A DNA stretch of 64,000 bases from Geminocystis sp. NIES-3709 (GCF_001548115.1 NZ_AP014821.1:1612001-1676000), one strand, 5' to 3'. Numbered from the stretch's first letter, positions 16,851-26,861 are shown. Translations and numbers: made by a program. Notes: a model not told the origin generated them from the sequence alone.

Positions 16851-17243
16851 ATGATTCTGGGATTTGATCCGGGTAGAGATAAATGCGGTTTAGCGGTAAT
16901 AAATAATAAAAAAATTTTATATAGTAAAGTAATATCCAGTGAAGATGCGATCGTTGTCATAAATGAGCTAATTGATAAGTATAAACCTTATAGGTTAGTA
17001 ATGGGCAATCAAACCACTTCTAAACAATGGCAACAGAAATTAAAAGATAATTTAAACTTATTTATTGAGATAGCGTTAGTAGATGAAAAAAATAGTACTG
17101 TAGAAGCCAGAGAAAAATATTGGGAAATGTATCCCCCCAAAGGTTTAAATCGATTGATACCGAAAGGTTTAAGGACTCCTCCTCGTCCTGTAGATGATAT
17201 TGTTGCAATTATACTTATCGATCGATATTTGAATAAAATATAG
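16851..17243 (+). CDS. YqgF/RuvX-type RNase H-fold nuclease
   Basis: 130 aa. The N-terminus ILGFDPGRDKCGLAV carries the first catalytic Asp of the RuvC/YqgF fold. DEKNSTVEAR matches the central acidic motif, and RPVDDIVAIIL gives the last Asp. YqgF family members mature 16S rRNA; this shorter cyanobacterial branch is annotated as resolvase-like and its target is unproven. Followed by one of the dispersed repeats. Not the canonical RuvX by overall sequence. Confidence 0.78.
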   Translation: MILGFDPGRDKCGLAVINNKKILYSKVISSEDAIVVINELIDKYKPYRLVMGNQTTSKQWQQKLKDNLNLFIEIALVDEKNSTVEAREKYWEMYPPKGLNRLIPKGLRTPPRPVDDIVAIILIDRYLNKI

Positions 17244-17275
17244 AATGTAGAGATAACAACACTTTGAGAATGATA

Positions 17276-17332
17276 AAAAGGTATTAGATGTTACCTAGTA
17301 GGTATTAGGTTAAATTAAAACTATTAATTACT
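17276..17332. repeat. Dispersed GGTATTAG-type intergenic repeat
   Basis: AAAAAGGTATTAGATG ... TAGGTATTAGGTTAAATT then AAACTATTAATTA. It matches the right half of the family consensus and lies just downstream of the YqgF-like gene. Confidence 0.6.
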
Positions 17333-17366
17333 TATTATTTATTTTAATTATTAAACCAGTAAAATT

Positions 17367-18236
17367 ATGTCAAAAAACTATTTTATTTATCGCAGTAATC
17401 AGGATTTAGAAAATATATATAAAGCCATTATTTTATGGTTTAAAGGAAAACAATATGAAGTAGAAGGAGTTGAAAAACCAGATACTTATTCAATCCAAGC
17501 GAGAAAAACAGGGACAATTAGAACGTTATTAGGTACGAATTTAGCCTTTAAAATTAAAATTTATCCCTCTCAAGATAAACTTGCTAATCAACGGGAATTT
17601 ATTATAGAAACCAGTCGAGGAAAATGGATTCAAAACATTGCAGGAGCTGGTTTTGCTGGTATATTTACTGGGGGATTTACGATTATGACAGGTATTGCTG
17701 GTGCTGGTTGGGGATTAGTTTTGGAAAGTGAATTAATTTCTTATATAGAAAATGATCTAAATTATTGTCGAGTAAAACCTGGTATTTCAACTGCTAATAA
17801 TAAGCCAAATTTTAATGTTGTCGATCGAGAATTTTCTTCCTTCAATAATGTGGTTAAAAATCCTAATCAAAAACAGATAATTGAGGAATTAGAAAACGAA
17901 ATTAATAAACTAGAAATTGCTTTTACTGATGAAATTTTAACAGAGGGAGAATTTTTGAGAAAAAAGGCTTTTCTGGAAAAAAAAATAGATGACTATGAGG
18001 TTAATTTTGTGATTGAAGGAAAAATCAGTAAACTTCAAGAGGCTTTTTCTCAGGGAATTTTAGATCAAGATGAATATGAAGAAAAACTCCATGATTTAGA
18101 AGCAAATACAAGAGAAAAAATATTACAAGAAAGACATTTACAACGGAATAAAAATAAAATTGCAAAACTAAAAGAAGCCCTAGATAATGGTGTTATTACA
18201 AAAGAAGAATATCAAGCTAAAATTGCTCGTTTATAA
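17367..18236 (+). CDS. Protein with membrane hairpin and C-terminal SHOCT-like repeats
   Basis: 289 aa. Residues 1-90 are a soluble domain that I do not recognise. A glycine-rich hydrophobic hairpin follows (AGAGFAGIFTGGFTIMTGIAG, about 93-118). The C-terminal part has three short SHOCT-like units: LTEGEFLRKKAFLEKKI, GILDQDEYEEKLHDL and GVITKEEYQAKIARL. SHOCT motifs help oligomerise or anchor proteins. Likely membrane-associated; function unknown. Confidence 0.65.
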   Translation: MSKNYFIYRSNQDLENIYKAIILWFKGKQYEVEGVEKPDTYSIQARKTGTIRTLLGTNLAFKIKIYPSQDKLANQREFIIETSRGKWIQNIAGAGFAGIFTGGFTIMTGIAGAGWGLVLESELISYIENDLNYCRVKPGISTANNKPNFNVVDREFSSFNNVVKNPNQKQIIEELENEINKLEIAFTDEILTEGEFLRKKAFLEKKIDDYEVNFVIEGKISKLQEAFSQGILDQDEYEEKLHDLEANTREKILQERHLQRNKNKIAKLKEALDNGVITKEEYQAKIARL

Positions 18237-18246
18237 CTATATAAAG

Positions 18247-18322
18247 GTTGCTGAAAAGTCTTCTGATGAAGAATAGGTATTAGGTTAAATTAAATAATGA
18301 AGAATTAAAACTTTGAGTAAGA
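18247..18322. repeat. Dispersed GGTATTAG-type intergenic repeat
   Basis: GTTGCTGAAAAGTCTTCTGA then TAGGTATTAGGTTAAATT, close to the family consensus, 10 bp after the preceding stop codon. Confidence 0.65.
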
Positions 18323-18401
18323 AAAAATGTATAAGAAACACCACCTAAAACCAACGATTAGACTAAACACATTAATTATAAGTATTCTTCCTAATTCCCT
18401 T

Positions 18402-19535
18402 TTAAGCAACCAAAGAAAGATTATTTTTAGATAGCACCCCTTGATAAAAGTTTCTTAATTGAGCTGTTGCTGAACTCCAGCCCCATTTTTCAGCCTCTAA
18501 ACGAGCATTTTGTCTTAATTGTTCTCTTTCCTCTTTATGGGATAATAAACGACGAGTAGCATCGATCGCACCTTGAGCATCATCAGGATCAAACATATAA
18601 CCATTAACTCCATCGGTGACAATGTCTGGAATCCCCCCCCGTCTAGCGGCAACAACAGGGCAACCCGCCGCCATCGCTTCTAATAAGACTAATCCTAAAG
18701 TTTCTGTAGAGGAGGGAAAAATAAAAGCATCTGCACAAGCATAAGCACTTCCTAATTGTTCTCCATGTAAATATCCTACAAAATTAGTATTAGTATTGGC
18801 GAAATAAGCCTCTAATTCTTGTCTAGCGGGGCCATTCCCCACGATCGCTAATCTAGCCTCTGGAATACTCTCTAAAACAGGTTTTATCTTATCAATCTCT
18901 TTTTCCGCAGAAACTCTACCCACATATAATAATAAAGGTGCATCGGGATTACCTTGAGATAGTTTATTTCTCATCTCTCCAGAAGCTAGACTCGGATGAA
19001 AAGAATCAGTATCAACTCCTCTTTGCCATAAATCAACTCTTTCGATTCCATGATTTACTAACTCATCCACCATTGCTGTCGAAGTGCAAAGGTTTAATTC
19101 TGCTTGGTTATGCGCTAATTTAAGTAATTCCCATAAAATACCTTCTAATGCCCCTAAATTATAATGATGGAGATATTGTGGTAAATGAGTATGATAGGAA
19201 GCGACTAAAGGAATATTATATTTTTTTGCGTAGAAAATTCCTCCTACCCCTAAAACAGCTGGATTAACCACATGAACTAAATTTGGTTTAAATCGTTGTA
19301 AGGAAAAACCAATAGAAGGGTTAGGAATTGCCAATTTTAATTCTGGATATAGGGGTAGAGGAATACCTTTAATACCGTTAATTTTTGCCCCTTTATATTC
19401 CTTTAAACCACCGTCAGGAGAAAAAATTAATACCTCATCTCCTTGTTTTTGTAAATGTTCAACGGTATGTTTTAAACGGGTAACAATGCCGTCCACTTTA
19501 GGCAAAAATGTTTCGGTAAATAGGGCAATACGCAT
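18402..19535 (-). CDS. sqdX: Sulfoquinovosyltransferase (SQDG synthesis)
   Basis: 377 aa from the ATG at 19533-19535 (MRIALFTETFLPKVDG); the frame has another start 8 codons upstream. It is a GT4/GT-B enzyme with the donor-site block SSTETLGLVLLEAMAAG and the motif YHTHLPQYL. Sequence and length match SqdX, which transfers sulfoquinovose from UDP-sulfoquinovose to diacylglycerol to make the thylakoid sulfolipid SQDG. sqdB is not in the window. A single gene. Confidence 0.88.
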   Translation of the reverse strand: MRIALFTETFLPKVDGIVTRLKHTVEHLQKQGDEVLIFSPDGGLKEYKGAKINGIKGIPLPLYPELKLAIPNPSIGFSLQRFKPNLVHVVNPAVLGVGGIFYAKKYNIPLVASYHTHLPQYLHHYNLGALEGILWELLKLAHNQAELNLCTSTAMVDELVNHGIERVDLWQRGVDTDSFHPSLASGEMRNKLSQGNPDAPLLLYVGRVSAEKEIDKIKPVLESIPEARLAIVGNGPARQELEAYFANTNTNFVGYLHGEQLGSAYACADAFIFPSSTETLGLVLLEAMAAGCPVVAARRGGIPDIVTDGVNGYMFDPDDAQGAIDATRRLLSHKEEREQLRQNARLEAEKWGWSSATAQLRNFYQGVLSKNNLSLVA

Positions 19536-19781
19536 AAATAGATGATAGTGAATGATCAATAATTAAGTAATAAATATATCACTACTTGCACAATCTATGA
19601 CAAAAAAATAGGTAGTAAGGAATTAAGAGAAAATAATCCTCAATATTAAGTTGTATTTATAATAATACGATTTAAGCTATGGGAAAAAGGTTATCAAAAG
19701 ATTTTAAAAAGAGTATTAGGTTTTAGATTTTAAAAGAGTTTCAATACTTTTTTCTATTAATTGATTATTCACTTTTGTAAA

Positions 19782-21050
19782 TCAAATTTTATAGCCATAA
19801 GCAACAATATCAAATGAATGTCTAATCAACTCTAAATTAGTAAAACCGGCTTCCTGTAATTTTTTCTCTAAATTCTGAACTGTAAAACCTGTTTTGTGTG
19901 CCATATAAGGCATACCGGGATAAGTTGTACCCATACCATAAAACATCCAAAGGGCTGGGACATTTCCTCCGGGAGATTGATATAAAGGAGTATCTTCCAT
20001 TTCTCCTCTAACTACCCATTCGGCAGCAGTTTGCATATCTGGTACCACAAACATAACAAAACCTTTTGGTTTCAAAACTCGTTTAAATTCTGCTAAAGCA
20101 ATGGGAACTTCAAAATTATAAATATGTTCTAAATTATGGGAAGAAAAAACTGCATCTACGCTGTTATCTGATAATGCACTTAAATCAGTAATTGTGCCAA
20201 TTATATCAGGTGTAACGTTGGGATCAATATCTAGGCGAATTTCTAACCATTCTTCACTCCGAAATTGTTGAGGTAAAGCATTTTCTCGATAGGTACCACA
20301 TCCAACATGAAGTAATAATTTTTTATTTTTTTCATTACCTTCATTTAGTTTAATTAATCCCTGTTTATTGATCTTATTTATTTGTTTATAAATAAGGTTA
20401 TTTTGCCAAAGTAAAATTACTAATTCTTGTTCTAAGATGGGATATAATTTAGTATCTTTATTAACTGTTAAAAGTTTATGAATACTGGTTGTATTATTAT
20501 AAGTTTGAAAATCATCGATCGCATCTTTAGTTTCCTGTTTTTCTATATGAGAAATAATGATAAACGCTTCTTCGGCTAAAAAAGGTCTAATTGACATTAA
20601 AGTATTGAGAATTGTACGGTAGCTTTTTTCACCATCAATATAAAAAATTCCTATTTTATCATCGCTTTGTAAGGCTTTTAAATCATTACAAAAATTATTA
20701 ATATCTCCCTCATAAATACATACTTGATCTAAGCAATTAAAAGAAGTTAAATTATGATTTATTTTTTGTAAGTTAATATTATTATTTTCAATAATTCCAT
20801 AGCCCATAGTTTCTGAATTCATTAAACTAGAAATTAAACTAACTCCTAAATTATCAGTTATTTCACAATAAATTTCAGCTTCTTCTAAACAAATAACGGC
20901 AGTATTTAATAATTTTAAAAAATAATGATTTATATTACTTTCTAATTGTTTCGACAATAAAAAAAATCGATCGTTGGTAATTTCTATTGATTCTTGTTCG
21001 ATCGAATTATAAACTTGTGGTAATAGTTCTAAAAATTTTTTATAGTCCAT
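19782..21050 (-). CDS. Two-domain SAM-dependent methyltransferase-like protein
   Basis: 422 aa. The C-terminal half (about 240-422) is a class I methyltransferase: LLLHVGCGTYRENALP, LDIDPNVTPDIIGTI, and AVFSSHNLEHIYNFEVPIAL, typical of type-11 enzymes acting in glycan or surface-polymer pathways. The N-terminal half resembles a second Rossmann domain with FYIDGEKSYRTILNTLMSIRPF, like the Methyltransf_24 group, but lacks an obvious GxGxG. Substrate unknown. It ends on the left about 220 bp from sqdX and starts near the composite IS on the right. Confidence 0.72.
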   Translation of the reverse strand: MDYKKFLELLPQVYNSIEQESIEITNDRFFLLSKQLESNINHYFLKLLNTAVICLEEAEIYCEITDNLGVSLISSLMNSETMGYGIIENNNINLQKINHNLTSFNCLDQVCIYEGDINNFCNDLKALQSDDKIGIFYIDGEKSYRTILNTLMSIRPFLAEEAFIIISHIEKQETKDAIDDFQTYNNTTSIHKLLTVNKDTKLYPILEQELVILLWQNNLIYKQINKINKQGLIKLNEGNEKNKKLLLHVGCGTYRENALPQQFRSEEWLEIRLDIDPNVTPDIIGTITDLSALSDNSVDAVFSSHNLEHIYNFEVPIALAEFKRVLKPKGFVMFVVPDMQTAAEWVVRGEMEDTPLYQSPGGNVPALWMFYGMGTTYPGMPYMAHKTGFTVQNLEKKLQEAGFTNLELIRHSFDIVAYGYKI

Positions 21051-21554
21051 ATTATTATTACTTAGTTAAATGTAAATATTTAGAGTGTTGATATAAAATT
21101 AATTTTCTATATTAGAAGGATTTTCTAGTTTTCACATACCTTTAAATATATAGCATTTATCAGAATGATGAGGTACAGTAACAGCAATGGGTGAACCAAT
21201 TGTGCATATCTAACTGTGTTACTTGCTCCATGGCTTTTCCAATCGCCTCTACTAGATCATGATAATTTCTCGGTTTTAGTTTTCTGATCTGATTTTTGAC
21301 TTTCGACCAAAAATTTTCAATGGGTGAAAAATCTGGGGAATAGGGTGATAAATACACCAATGATGCCCCCACTTTCTCTATTTCCTTTCTAATTGTTTCT
21401 CCTAAATGAATTTTTGCATTATCCATAACTACACAAGCTCCCACCCATAATTTGGGCACTAAATCTCTGATCACAAAAGCCTCAAAAGTTAAGCTAAGAC
21501 GCATTGATTTGGTATATAATTTAAGTCAGAAAAGATAAAACTTAGGTGTGATTT

Positions 21555-22716
21555 ATGCCTTCTAAAAATTTTTTGTCAGAGGAAGGAAGAAAGAAAGTAT
21601 CTACAAGATGCTTTAAAAATAGAAAAGAGATCGGAAGTCAGGGAAAGAATTTTAATATTTTTATTAGAGAATGATGGTAAAAATTATCAAGAAATAGCAG
21701 TTTTTTTGGGTTGTTCCCCCAAAACGGTGGCTTACTGGGCAGTTCATGGTAATCCTAATAATGTAGATTCATTGCAAGATAAAAGAAGAAAAGGAAACCA
21801 AACAAAAGCAACGGATAAATATATTGAAAGATTATTAGAAGTAGTTGATAAAAATCCTGAAGATTTTGGATATGATTTTGGTCGATGGACGGGGCAAAGA
21901 TTATCAGAACATTTGGAAAAAGAAACAGGAATTAAATTAAGCAAATCACAAGTAGTGAGGATATTAAAAAGAAAAAAGTATAGTTATATTTGGGGAAAAT
22001 ATAGTTTAGAAGACAAACAAAATCAAGAACAAAGAAAAGCATTTAAAGAAAAATTAGAACATTACATAGAAATAGGTAAAGAGAATCCTGAGTTAGTTCA
22101 AGTATGGTTTTGGGATGGGGCGTTTAAAGTGGCGAACTAAATTCGCCACACAGCCCCTCATGAATGTGGTTTTAGTTTAAGGGTGATAAGAAGAAAAACA
22201 TGGACGAAAAAAGGAAAAAGAAAAAAGGTGAAGGGAGAAAGAAGAAGAGGAAGAGTAAATATCATGGGAGGAATAAGATATTCGGATAAAAAAAGAAGAT
22301 GTTTTGTAATAAAAAAAGGTGATTCAGAAACGTTTTGTGAACAATTAAAAAAGTTATGGGAAGAAATAAAAAATGAATGGGTAAGTAAGGGAAATGATGA
22401 AAAAGATTTTAAAGAATGTGGTCCGAAAATAATCATAATATTAGACAACGCAAGTTTCCATAAAAAAAAGGAAATAGTAGAAAAAATAGAAAAAAATCTA
22501 CCGAATATAAGACTAGAATATTTACCGGTATATAGTCCAGATTATAACTTAATAGAATTAGTGTGGCATTCGGCAAAGTAATATATAGCTTATAGAAACT
22601 TTGAAAATAAAGAACAGCTAGAAAAAACAGTAAATTACTTATTAAATGAAGGAGGTTTAGTAATTAATTGGAGTAAAAAATTTAAGAATAAGGGTGAATT
22701 AATCAATGTAAGTTAA
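21555..22716 (+). pseudogene. IS630-family transposase, copy 2 (frameshift, stops)
   Basis: The same gene as copy 1. It has a 4-bp duplication (GGAA near 21582) that shifts the frame after about ten codons. It keeps the C near 21745 that copy 1 lost. It also has a GAA-to-TAA change at 22579-22581, removing the last 40 or so residues after WHSAK. The hairpin with the in-frame stop (22117-22157) is the same as in copy 1. The two copies carry different private mutations, so neither encodes the whole protein, but the hairpin predates the split between them. Confidence 0.85.
22117..22157 (+). repeat. Hairpin insert with stop codon inside transposase, copy 2
   Basis: The same nested palindrome as at 1102-1142 (offset exactly 21015): GGGGC/GCCCC outer arms, 8-bp GTGGCGAA/TTCGCCAC stem, CTAAA loop holding the in-frame TAA. 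Confidence 0.8.
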
Positions 22717-23594
22717 ATGCGTCTTAGCTTAATCCATCTACAGAACCATAAATATTTCTTGATGCTACTACTTCCTTTAAGGATATTGCCGTCACTATAG
22801 AAACATTACCCCCTCTTTTCTGGGGTTTTTCTCCTCTGACTCTGTACCCTTTTTTTGCCCTGCCATAAAGGCGAAGCATTGCTAAATTACTTCCCGATTC
22901 GTCCACAAAAATTAAGTCCTCTTCATTAATTTCTCTCACTTTATCCCAATATTCAGATCTTTTTTGTTGAACTCTCTCACTATGTTTTTCTGTGGCATAC
23001 AGTGTTTTTTTTTGACAGTATAGTCAAATTTACGATTGATTCTGTCAATAGTCGATGTACTGAGTTTAAGTCCAGTTTTTTTCTCAAATAACTCGGCTAA
23101 TTCCCAGAGAGTAGCATCATTATTTTCGTTGATAATTTCTAACAGGACAACCGTTTGTTCAGGATTTATTTTGGGGGGTCTTCCCCCTGAATGACGAGGT
23201 TTGAGATCCCCAGTTTCTTGATACTGCTTGATTATCTTTTGTACAAAACTTTTTGCCACACCAAAATTCTTAGCTAATTGACGAATGGAGCATTGTTGCT
23301 TTTCACGAGCATGAATAATCTTTTGTCTTAAATCCAAAGAGTAGGGACGCATTAGATTAATGTTAATATCGTCTAAATTTTTTCATCTCAAAATTGTACC
23401 TCATCATTGTAAGAAACGCTATAAATAAATTTACTTAAAATAAAAATAATACCTAAAACTTTTAGTAATTTATGAATAATTTAAGCATATATAAATTAAA
23501 TGAATTTGAGGTTATGATTTAATTGATTATAAATAATTTACGATCGATATTGATAACTTGTTATGAATTGAATAAAATCAATTATCTTTTCAAA

Positions 23595-23690
23595 TATAGC
23601 GTTTATCTAAATAGTAAGGTACACCTATTTCTTAATAGCAATGGGTTTGACTCTGCTCTGGAGTACCTCATAAATATAAGAATTGCTATA
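23595..23690. mobile_element. 96-bp MITE related to the outer IS630-type element
   Basis: Left end TATAGCGTTTATCTAAATAG then TAAGGTACA; right end is the complement of TATAGCAATTCTTATATTTA then TGAGGTAC. The ends match those of the element at 21149-23425. The middle keeps TAGCAATGGGT, which in the IS lies just inside its left end (CAGCAATGGGT, 21181-21191). It has no coding capacity. TA dinucleotides lie at both tips. A non-autonomous internal-deletion derivative fits best. It sits 170 bp from the IS. Confidence 0.72.
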
Positions 23691-23790
23691 TATTCCAAAT
23701 TCTATTATGCTCATCTCTTAAACAATATATTGGTGATGTCAATAACAGTATAATTAAAATGACTTGTAATTAACCAATATTTTATTGACT

Positions 23791-25119
23791 ATGAACGAGA
23801 AATCTGATTTACAATCATTACCTTTACCCCCGGGAGATTTTGCGTTACCTTTCATCGGTGAAACTCTAAATTTTTTGTTCGATCGAAATTTTTATCAAAA
23901 AAAAATTGCTAAATACGGTAATATCTTTAAAATCAATATTTTTGGTAATCCCACTGTAACTATGATAGGAGGAGAAGCCAATGAGTTTTTATTTCGTCAT
24001 GAGAATCAATATGTAGTATCAACATGGCCTAAAACCACTAAAGTTTTACTAGGAAAAACATCATTATCTGTCAAAAATGGCGATTTTCACACCTCTAGGC
24101 GAAAAATATTAGCTCAAGCCTTCCAGCCACGAGTATTAGCTACTTATTTGCCGACTATTGAGACTATCACACAAAATTATCTCAAAAAATGGGCAACTTT
24201 AGGAGAATTTACTTGGTATCCTGAATTGAGAAACTATACCTTTGATATTGCCACAAAACTATTTGTGGGAGTCGATAATTGCTCTCAAACTCGATTATGC
24301 CATTTGTTCGAGGAATGGTGTGAAGGTTTATTTAGTATCCCTGTTGATTTGCCTTGGACAAAATTTGGTAAAGCGCTGAAATGTCGTGAAGAAATGTTAC
24401 AAGAAATTGAGATGATTGTCAAACAAAGACAAAAAGAGGGTAATGTTAAATCTGATGCTCTCAGTCTATTATTGACCGCAGAAGACGAAAATGGCGATCG
24501 ATTAACCTTAGAAGAATTAAAAGATCAAGTACTATTATTATTATTTGCAGGTCATGAAACTTTAACATCTGCGATCGCATCTTTTTGTTTATTAACAGCA
24601 CAACACCCGGAAGTATTAGCTAAAATTCGACAAGAACAAAAAACTCTAAATTATCAACCTCCTTTTAGTTTAGAACAATTAAAAGAAATGACTTATTTAG
24701 AACAAGTTTTAAAAGAAGTACTTCGATTAATTCCTCCCGTGGGCGGTGGTTTTCGTCAAGCGATTCAAGACTTTTCCTATCAAGGTTATCATATTCCCAA
24801 AGGTTGGACAGTACAATATCAAATCGCCCAAACTCACCAAGATAAGACTCTCTACCATCATAAAGACAAATTTGATCCCGATCGATTCTCTCCAGAAAAT
24901 TCCGTCGAGAAACAAAAAAAATTCGGTTTTGTACCTTTTGGCGGTGGTTTAAGAGAATGTATTGGAAAAGAATTTGCAAGATTAGAAATGCGGGTTTTTG
25001 CCTCTTTATTAACCCAAAATTATCAATGGGAATTATCTCCAAATCAGGATTTAACCATGCAACTGATTCCTACACCCCACCCAAAAGATGGATTAAAAGT
25101 TAAATTGACAATGAACTAA
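23791..25119 (+). CDS. Cytochrome P450, CYP120 type
   Basis: 442 aa from the ATG at 23791. P450 hallmarks: I-helix LLLFAGHETLTSA, K-helix EVLRL with the following PPVGGGFR, and the heme-binding FGGGLRECIGKEFAR with the axial Cys. The sequence strongly resembles Synechocystis CYP120A1, which hydroxylates retinoic acid and related retinoids, including the N-terminal LPLPPGDFALPFIGETLNFL. The native substrate in cyanobacteria is not settled. No redox partner is adjacent. Follows the transposon cluster but has normal composition. Confidence 0.88.
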   Translation: MNEKSDLQSLPLPPGDFALPFIGETLNFLFDRNFYQKKIAKYGNIFKINIFGNPTVTMIGGEANEFLFRHENQYVVSTWPKTTKVLLGKTSLSVKNGDFHTSRRKILAQAFQPRVLATYLPTIETITQNYLKKWATLGEFTWYPELRNYTFDIATKLFVGVDNCSQTRLCHLFEEWCEGLFSIPVDLPWTKFGKALKCREEMLQEIEMIVKQRQKEGNVKSDALSLLLTAEDENGDRLTLEELKDQVLLLLFAGHETLTSAIASFCLLTAQHPEVLAKIRQEQKTLNYQPPFSLEQLKEMTYLEQVLKEVLRLIPPVGGGFRQAIQDFSYQGYHIPKGWTVQYQIAQTHQDKTLYHHKDKFDPDRFSPENSVEKQKKFGFVPFGGGLRECIGKEFARLEMRVFASLLTQNYQWELSPNQDLTMQLIPTPHPKDGLKVKLTMN

Positions 25120-25341
25120 AAATCATATTTACCTGAGTGAGCTGTAAGAAACCTTTAAAAATATGGGAATTTTAGACACTTTTAGTTAAAGGGATTAGCT
25201 TTTAGCTGTTAGTTTTTAGCCTTTTTTCCATTAAAGAATAAGTAATCAATTACTAATGTTGATCAGAAATTTAACTTCACAATAGCTAATTGCTAATCAC
25301 TGATAGCTGACTGCTAATTAAACATAATTATTTCTCACGAC
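25120..25341. other. Intergenic stretch with short imperfect repeats
   Basis: Between convergent P450 and murF genes. It contains runs of the type TTAGCTTTTAGCTGTTAG and AGCTAATTGCTAATCACTG, imperfect 7-8 bp units related in style to the dispersed GGTATTAG repeats. No gene seen. Confidence 0.4.
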
Positions 25342-26709
25342 TCATATAGGATTGCTATATTTAATAAATTCATCAACAACTTTACTCAATCCTACAGAAT
25401 TAGAGGCTTTAAATAAAATTCGATCGCCTTTTGTAACCACTTCTCTTAAATGTTGTAATAAATCATTTTGATTACTAAAAATTTCTGTGGGAACACCGAT
25501 CGAACCTTCTGCCATAGCTTTGGTGACATCTTCATCTGCTAAAATCAACAACATATCCAGATTTAAAGATTTCACTGTCTCCCCTACCTGTCGATGAAGT
25601 TGAGTTGCATATTCTCCCAATTCTTTCATTGTACCCAAAACTGCAATTTTCCGTTGTCCTTCCGCTTGTTTTAACAAATGTAATGCCGCTATCATAGACT
25701 CCAACCCTGCGTTATAAGTCTCGTCTAATACCTCAATATCATTCCCTAATTGATGGCGTTTTGCCCTTCCTTTTGGTAAAATAACTTCTATTCCCCGTTC
25801 TAAAACAGATAAATCGATACCTAATACTTTACCAGTAGCGATCGCACCCAAATAATTAAGAGCATTATGTTCCCCCAACAATGGTAGAGGATATAATTTA
25901 TTATCCACTTTGAGAGTATGATTATTTACTAATTCTCCTCGAAAATTTCCTGATTTTAAACCATAGGTAATAGTTTCTCCCTTCCATATTTTTGTAGCAG
26001 TTTGAATTAATAAGTCATTATCACCATTAAGAATTGCTACCCCCGAATTGTCCATTTTTGCTAATAATTCGCATTTTGCTTTTGCAATAGCTTCTCTCGA
26101 ACCTAACCTTCCAATATGAGCAGTTCCTACATTAGTAATTAAACCAATATTTGGGTTAGCAATTTCTGTTAATAAGGCGATCTCTCCTTCTCCTCTCATA
26201 GCCATTTCAATTACTGCATATTCATGAGTTTCATCTATTTGTAAAAGAGTCTTCGGGACACCAATTTCATTATTATAATTAGCTTCTGTTTTTAATACTT
26301 TTCCCTGAGTACTTAATACCGCCGAAATTAACTCTTTTGTGGTCGTTTTTCCTACCGATCCTGTTATACCTATTACTGGTATATCAAGAGTTTCACGCCA
26401 CCAATGAGCAATTTTTTGATAGGCTTGAAGAGTATCTTGTACTTTAAATTCTGGTATTTTAATTGACTCTAAATAAGGATAACTTTGATTAGTAATTAAT
26501 GCGATCGCACCCTTGTCAATTGCTTGATTTAGAAAATTATGACCATTAAAAATTTCACCTTCTAAAGCGATAAAAATTTCTCCTTTTTTAAGACTACGAG
26601 TATCTGTACTCACTCCCTTACATTCTTGTGTTAGAATGTTGTCGGGAATATTAATATCATTTGCCTCAGTAATTTCACGGATAGATTGAAGATTTGCAAA
26701 AACTTTCAT
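25342..26709 (-). CDS. murF: UDP-MurNAc-tripeptide--D-Ala-D-Ala ligase
   Basis: 455 aa. It adds D-Ala-D-Ala to the peptidoglycan precursor in the cytoplasm. Mur ligase features: ATP loop GITGSVGKTTTKELI near residue 116, EYAVIEMAMRGEGEIALL, the HNALNYLGAIATG helix and DETYNAGLESMIAAL. The N-terminal domain GVSTDTRSLKKGEIFIALEG is typical of MurF rather than MurC, D or E. A single gene, no mur cluster nearby, which is usual in cyanobacteria. Confidence 0.95.
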   Translation of the reverse strand: MKVFANLQSIREITEANDINIPDNILTQECKGVSTDTRSLKKGEIFIALEGEIFNGHNFLNQAIDKGAIALITNQSYPYLESIKIPEFKVQDTLQAYQKIAHWWRETLDIPVIGITGSVGKTTTKELISAVLSTQGKVLKTEANYNNEIGVPKTLLQIDETHEYAVIEMAMRGEGEIALLTEIANPNIGLITNVGTAHIGRLGSREAIAKAKCELLAKMDNSGVAILNGDNDLLIQTATKIWKGETITYGLKSGNFRGELVNNHTLKVDNKLYPLPLLGEHNALNYLGAIATGKVLGIDLSVLERGIEVILPKGRAKRHQLGNDIEVLDETYNAGLESMIAALHLLKQAEGQRKIAVLGTMKELGEYATQLHRQVGETVKSLNLDMLLILADEDVTKAMAEGSIGVPTEIFSNQNDLLQHLREVVTKGDRILFKASNSVGLSKVVDEFIKYSNPI

Positions 26710-26861
26710 AGAAAAAAAAGATAAAAAATTCAGTATTTTAGCTGATAGAAAAATGCAGAATATGTACTAAAATTTAAGTAAAATAACAGAAAGCAAAATC
26801 GAATGATTGCTTTAAAATAGTAAATAAATATAAACCAAAATATACCATACCATGAACTGCC

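Larger units (their letters stand above)
21492..22729 (+). mobile_element. IS630-family insertion sequence, copy 2
   Basis: 1238 bp, ends AGCTAAGACGCATT (21492-21505) and complement (22716-22729), TA on both sides (21490-21491, 22730-22731). Near-identical to 482-1714. It sits in the transposase gene of a different IS630-type element, so it is a nested insertion in the opposite orientation. Confidence 0.92.
21160..23352 (-). pseudogene. IS630-type transposase of the outer element, split by the inner IS
   Basis: Reads from 23352 leftward. ORF A (23352-22936) has HTH domains (CSIRQLAKNFGVAKSFVQKI; DATLWELAELFEKKTG). A run of nine A on the coding strand (23005-23013) precedes the needed -1 shift into ORF B, which gives YATEKHSERVQQKRSEYWDK then EEDLIFVDESGSNLAM with the first catalytic Asp-Glu. 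Two-frame IS630 transposases often use such slippage, so the shift may be natural. The inner IS enters after GSVDGL. The remainder (21504-21160) encodes VVMDNAKIHLG and SPYSPDFSPIENFWSKVK with the other catalytic residues. Inactivated by the insertion. Confidence 0.85.
21149..23425 (-). mobile_element. IS630-type element (outer), interrupted by another IS
   Basis: Imperfect inverted ends of about 29 bp: TATAGCATTTATCAGAATGA ... at 21149 and the complement of TATAGCGTTTCTTACAATGA ... ending at 23425, both continuing TGAGGTACA. The ends start with TA, as expected for IS630 targets. Removing the inner IS (1240 bp with its TA) leaves about 1037 bp, a normal size. The transposase is on the minus strand. 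Confidence 0.85.

Noticed and set aside
23523-23753. 76-aa plus-strand ORF
   Set aside because: It runs straight through the MITE and AT-rich spacer, and the sequence looks random.
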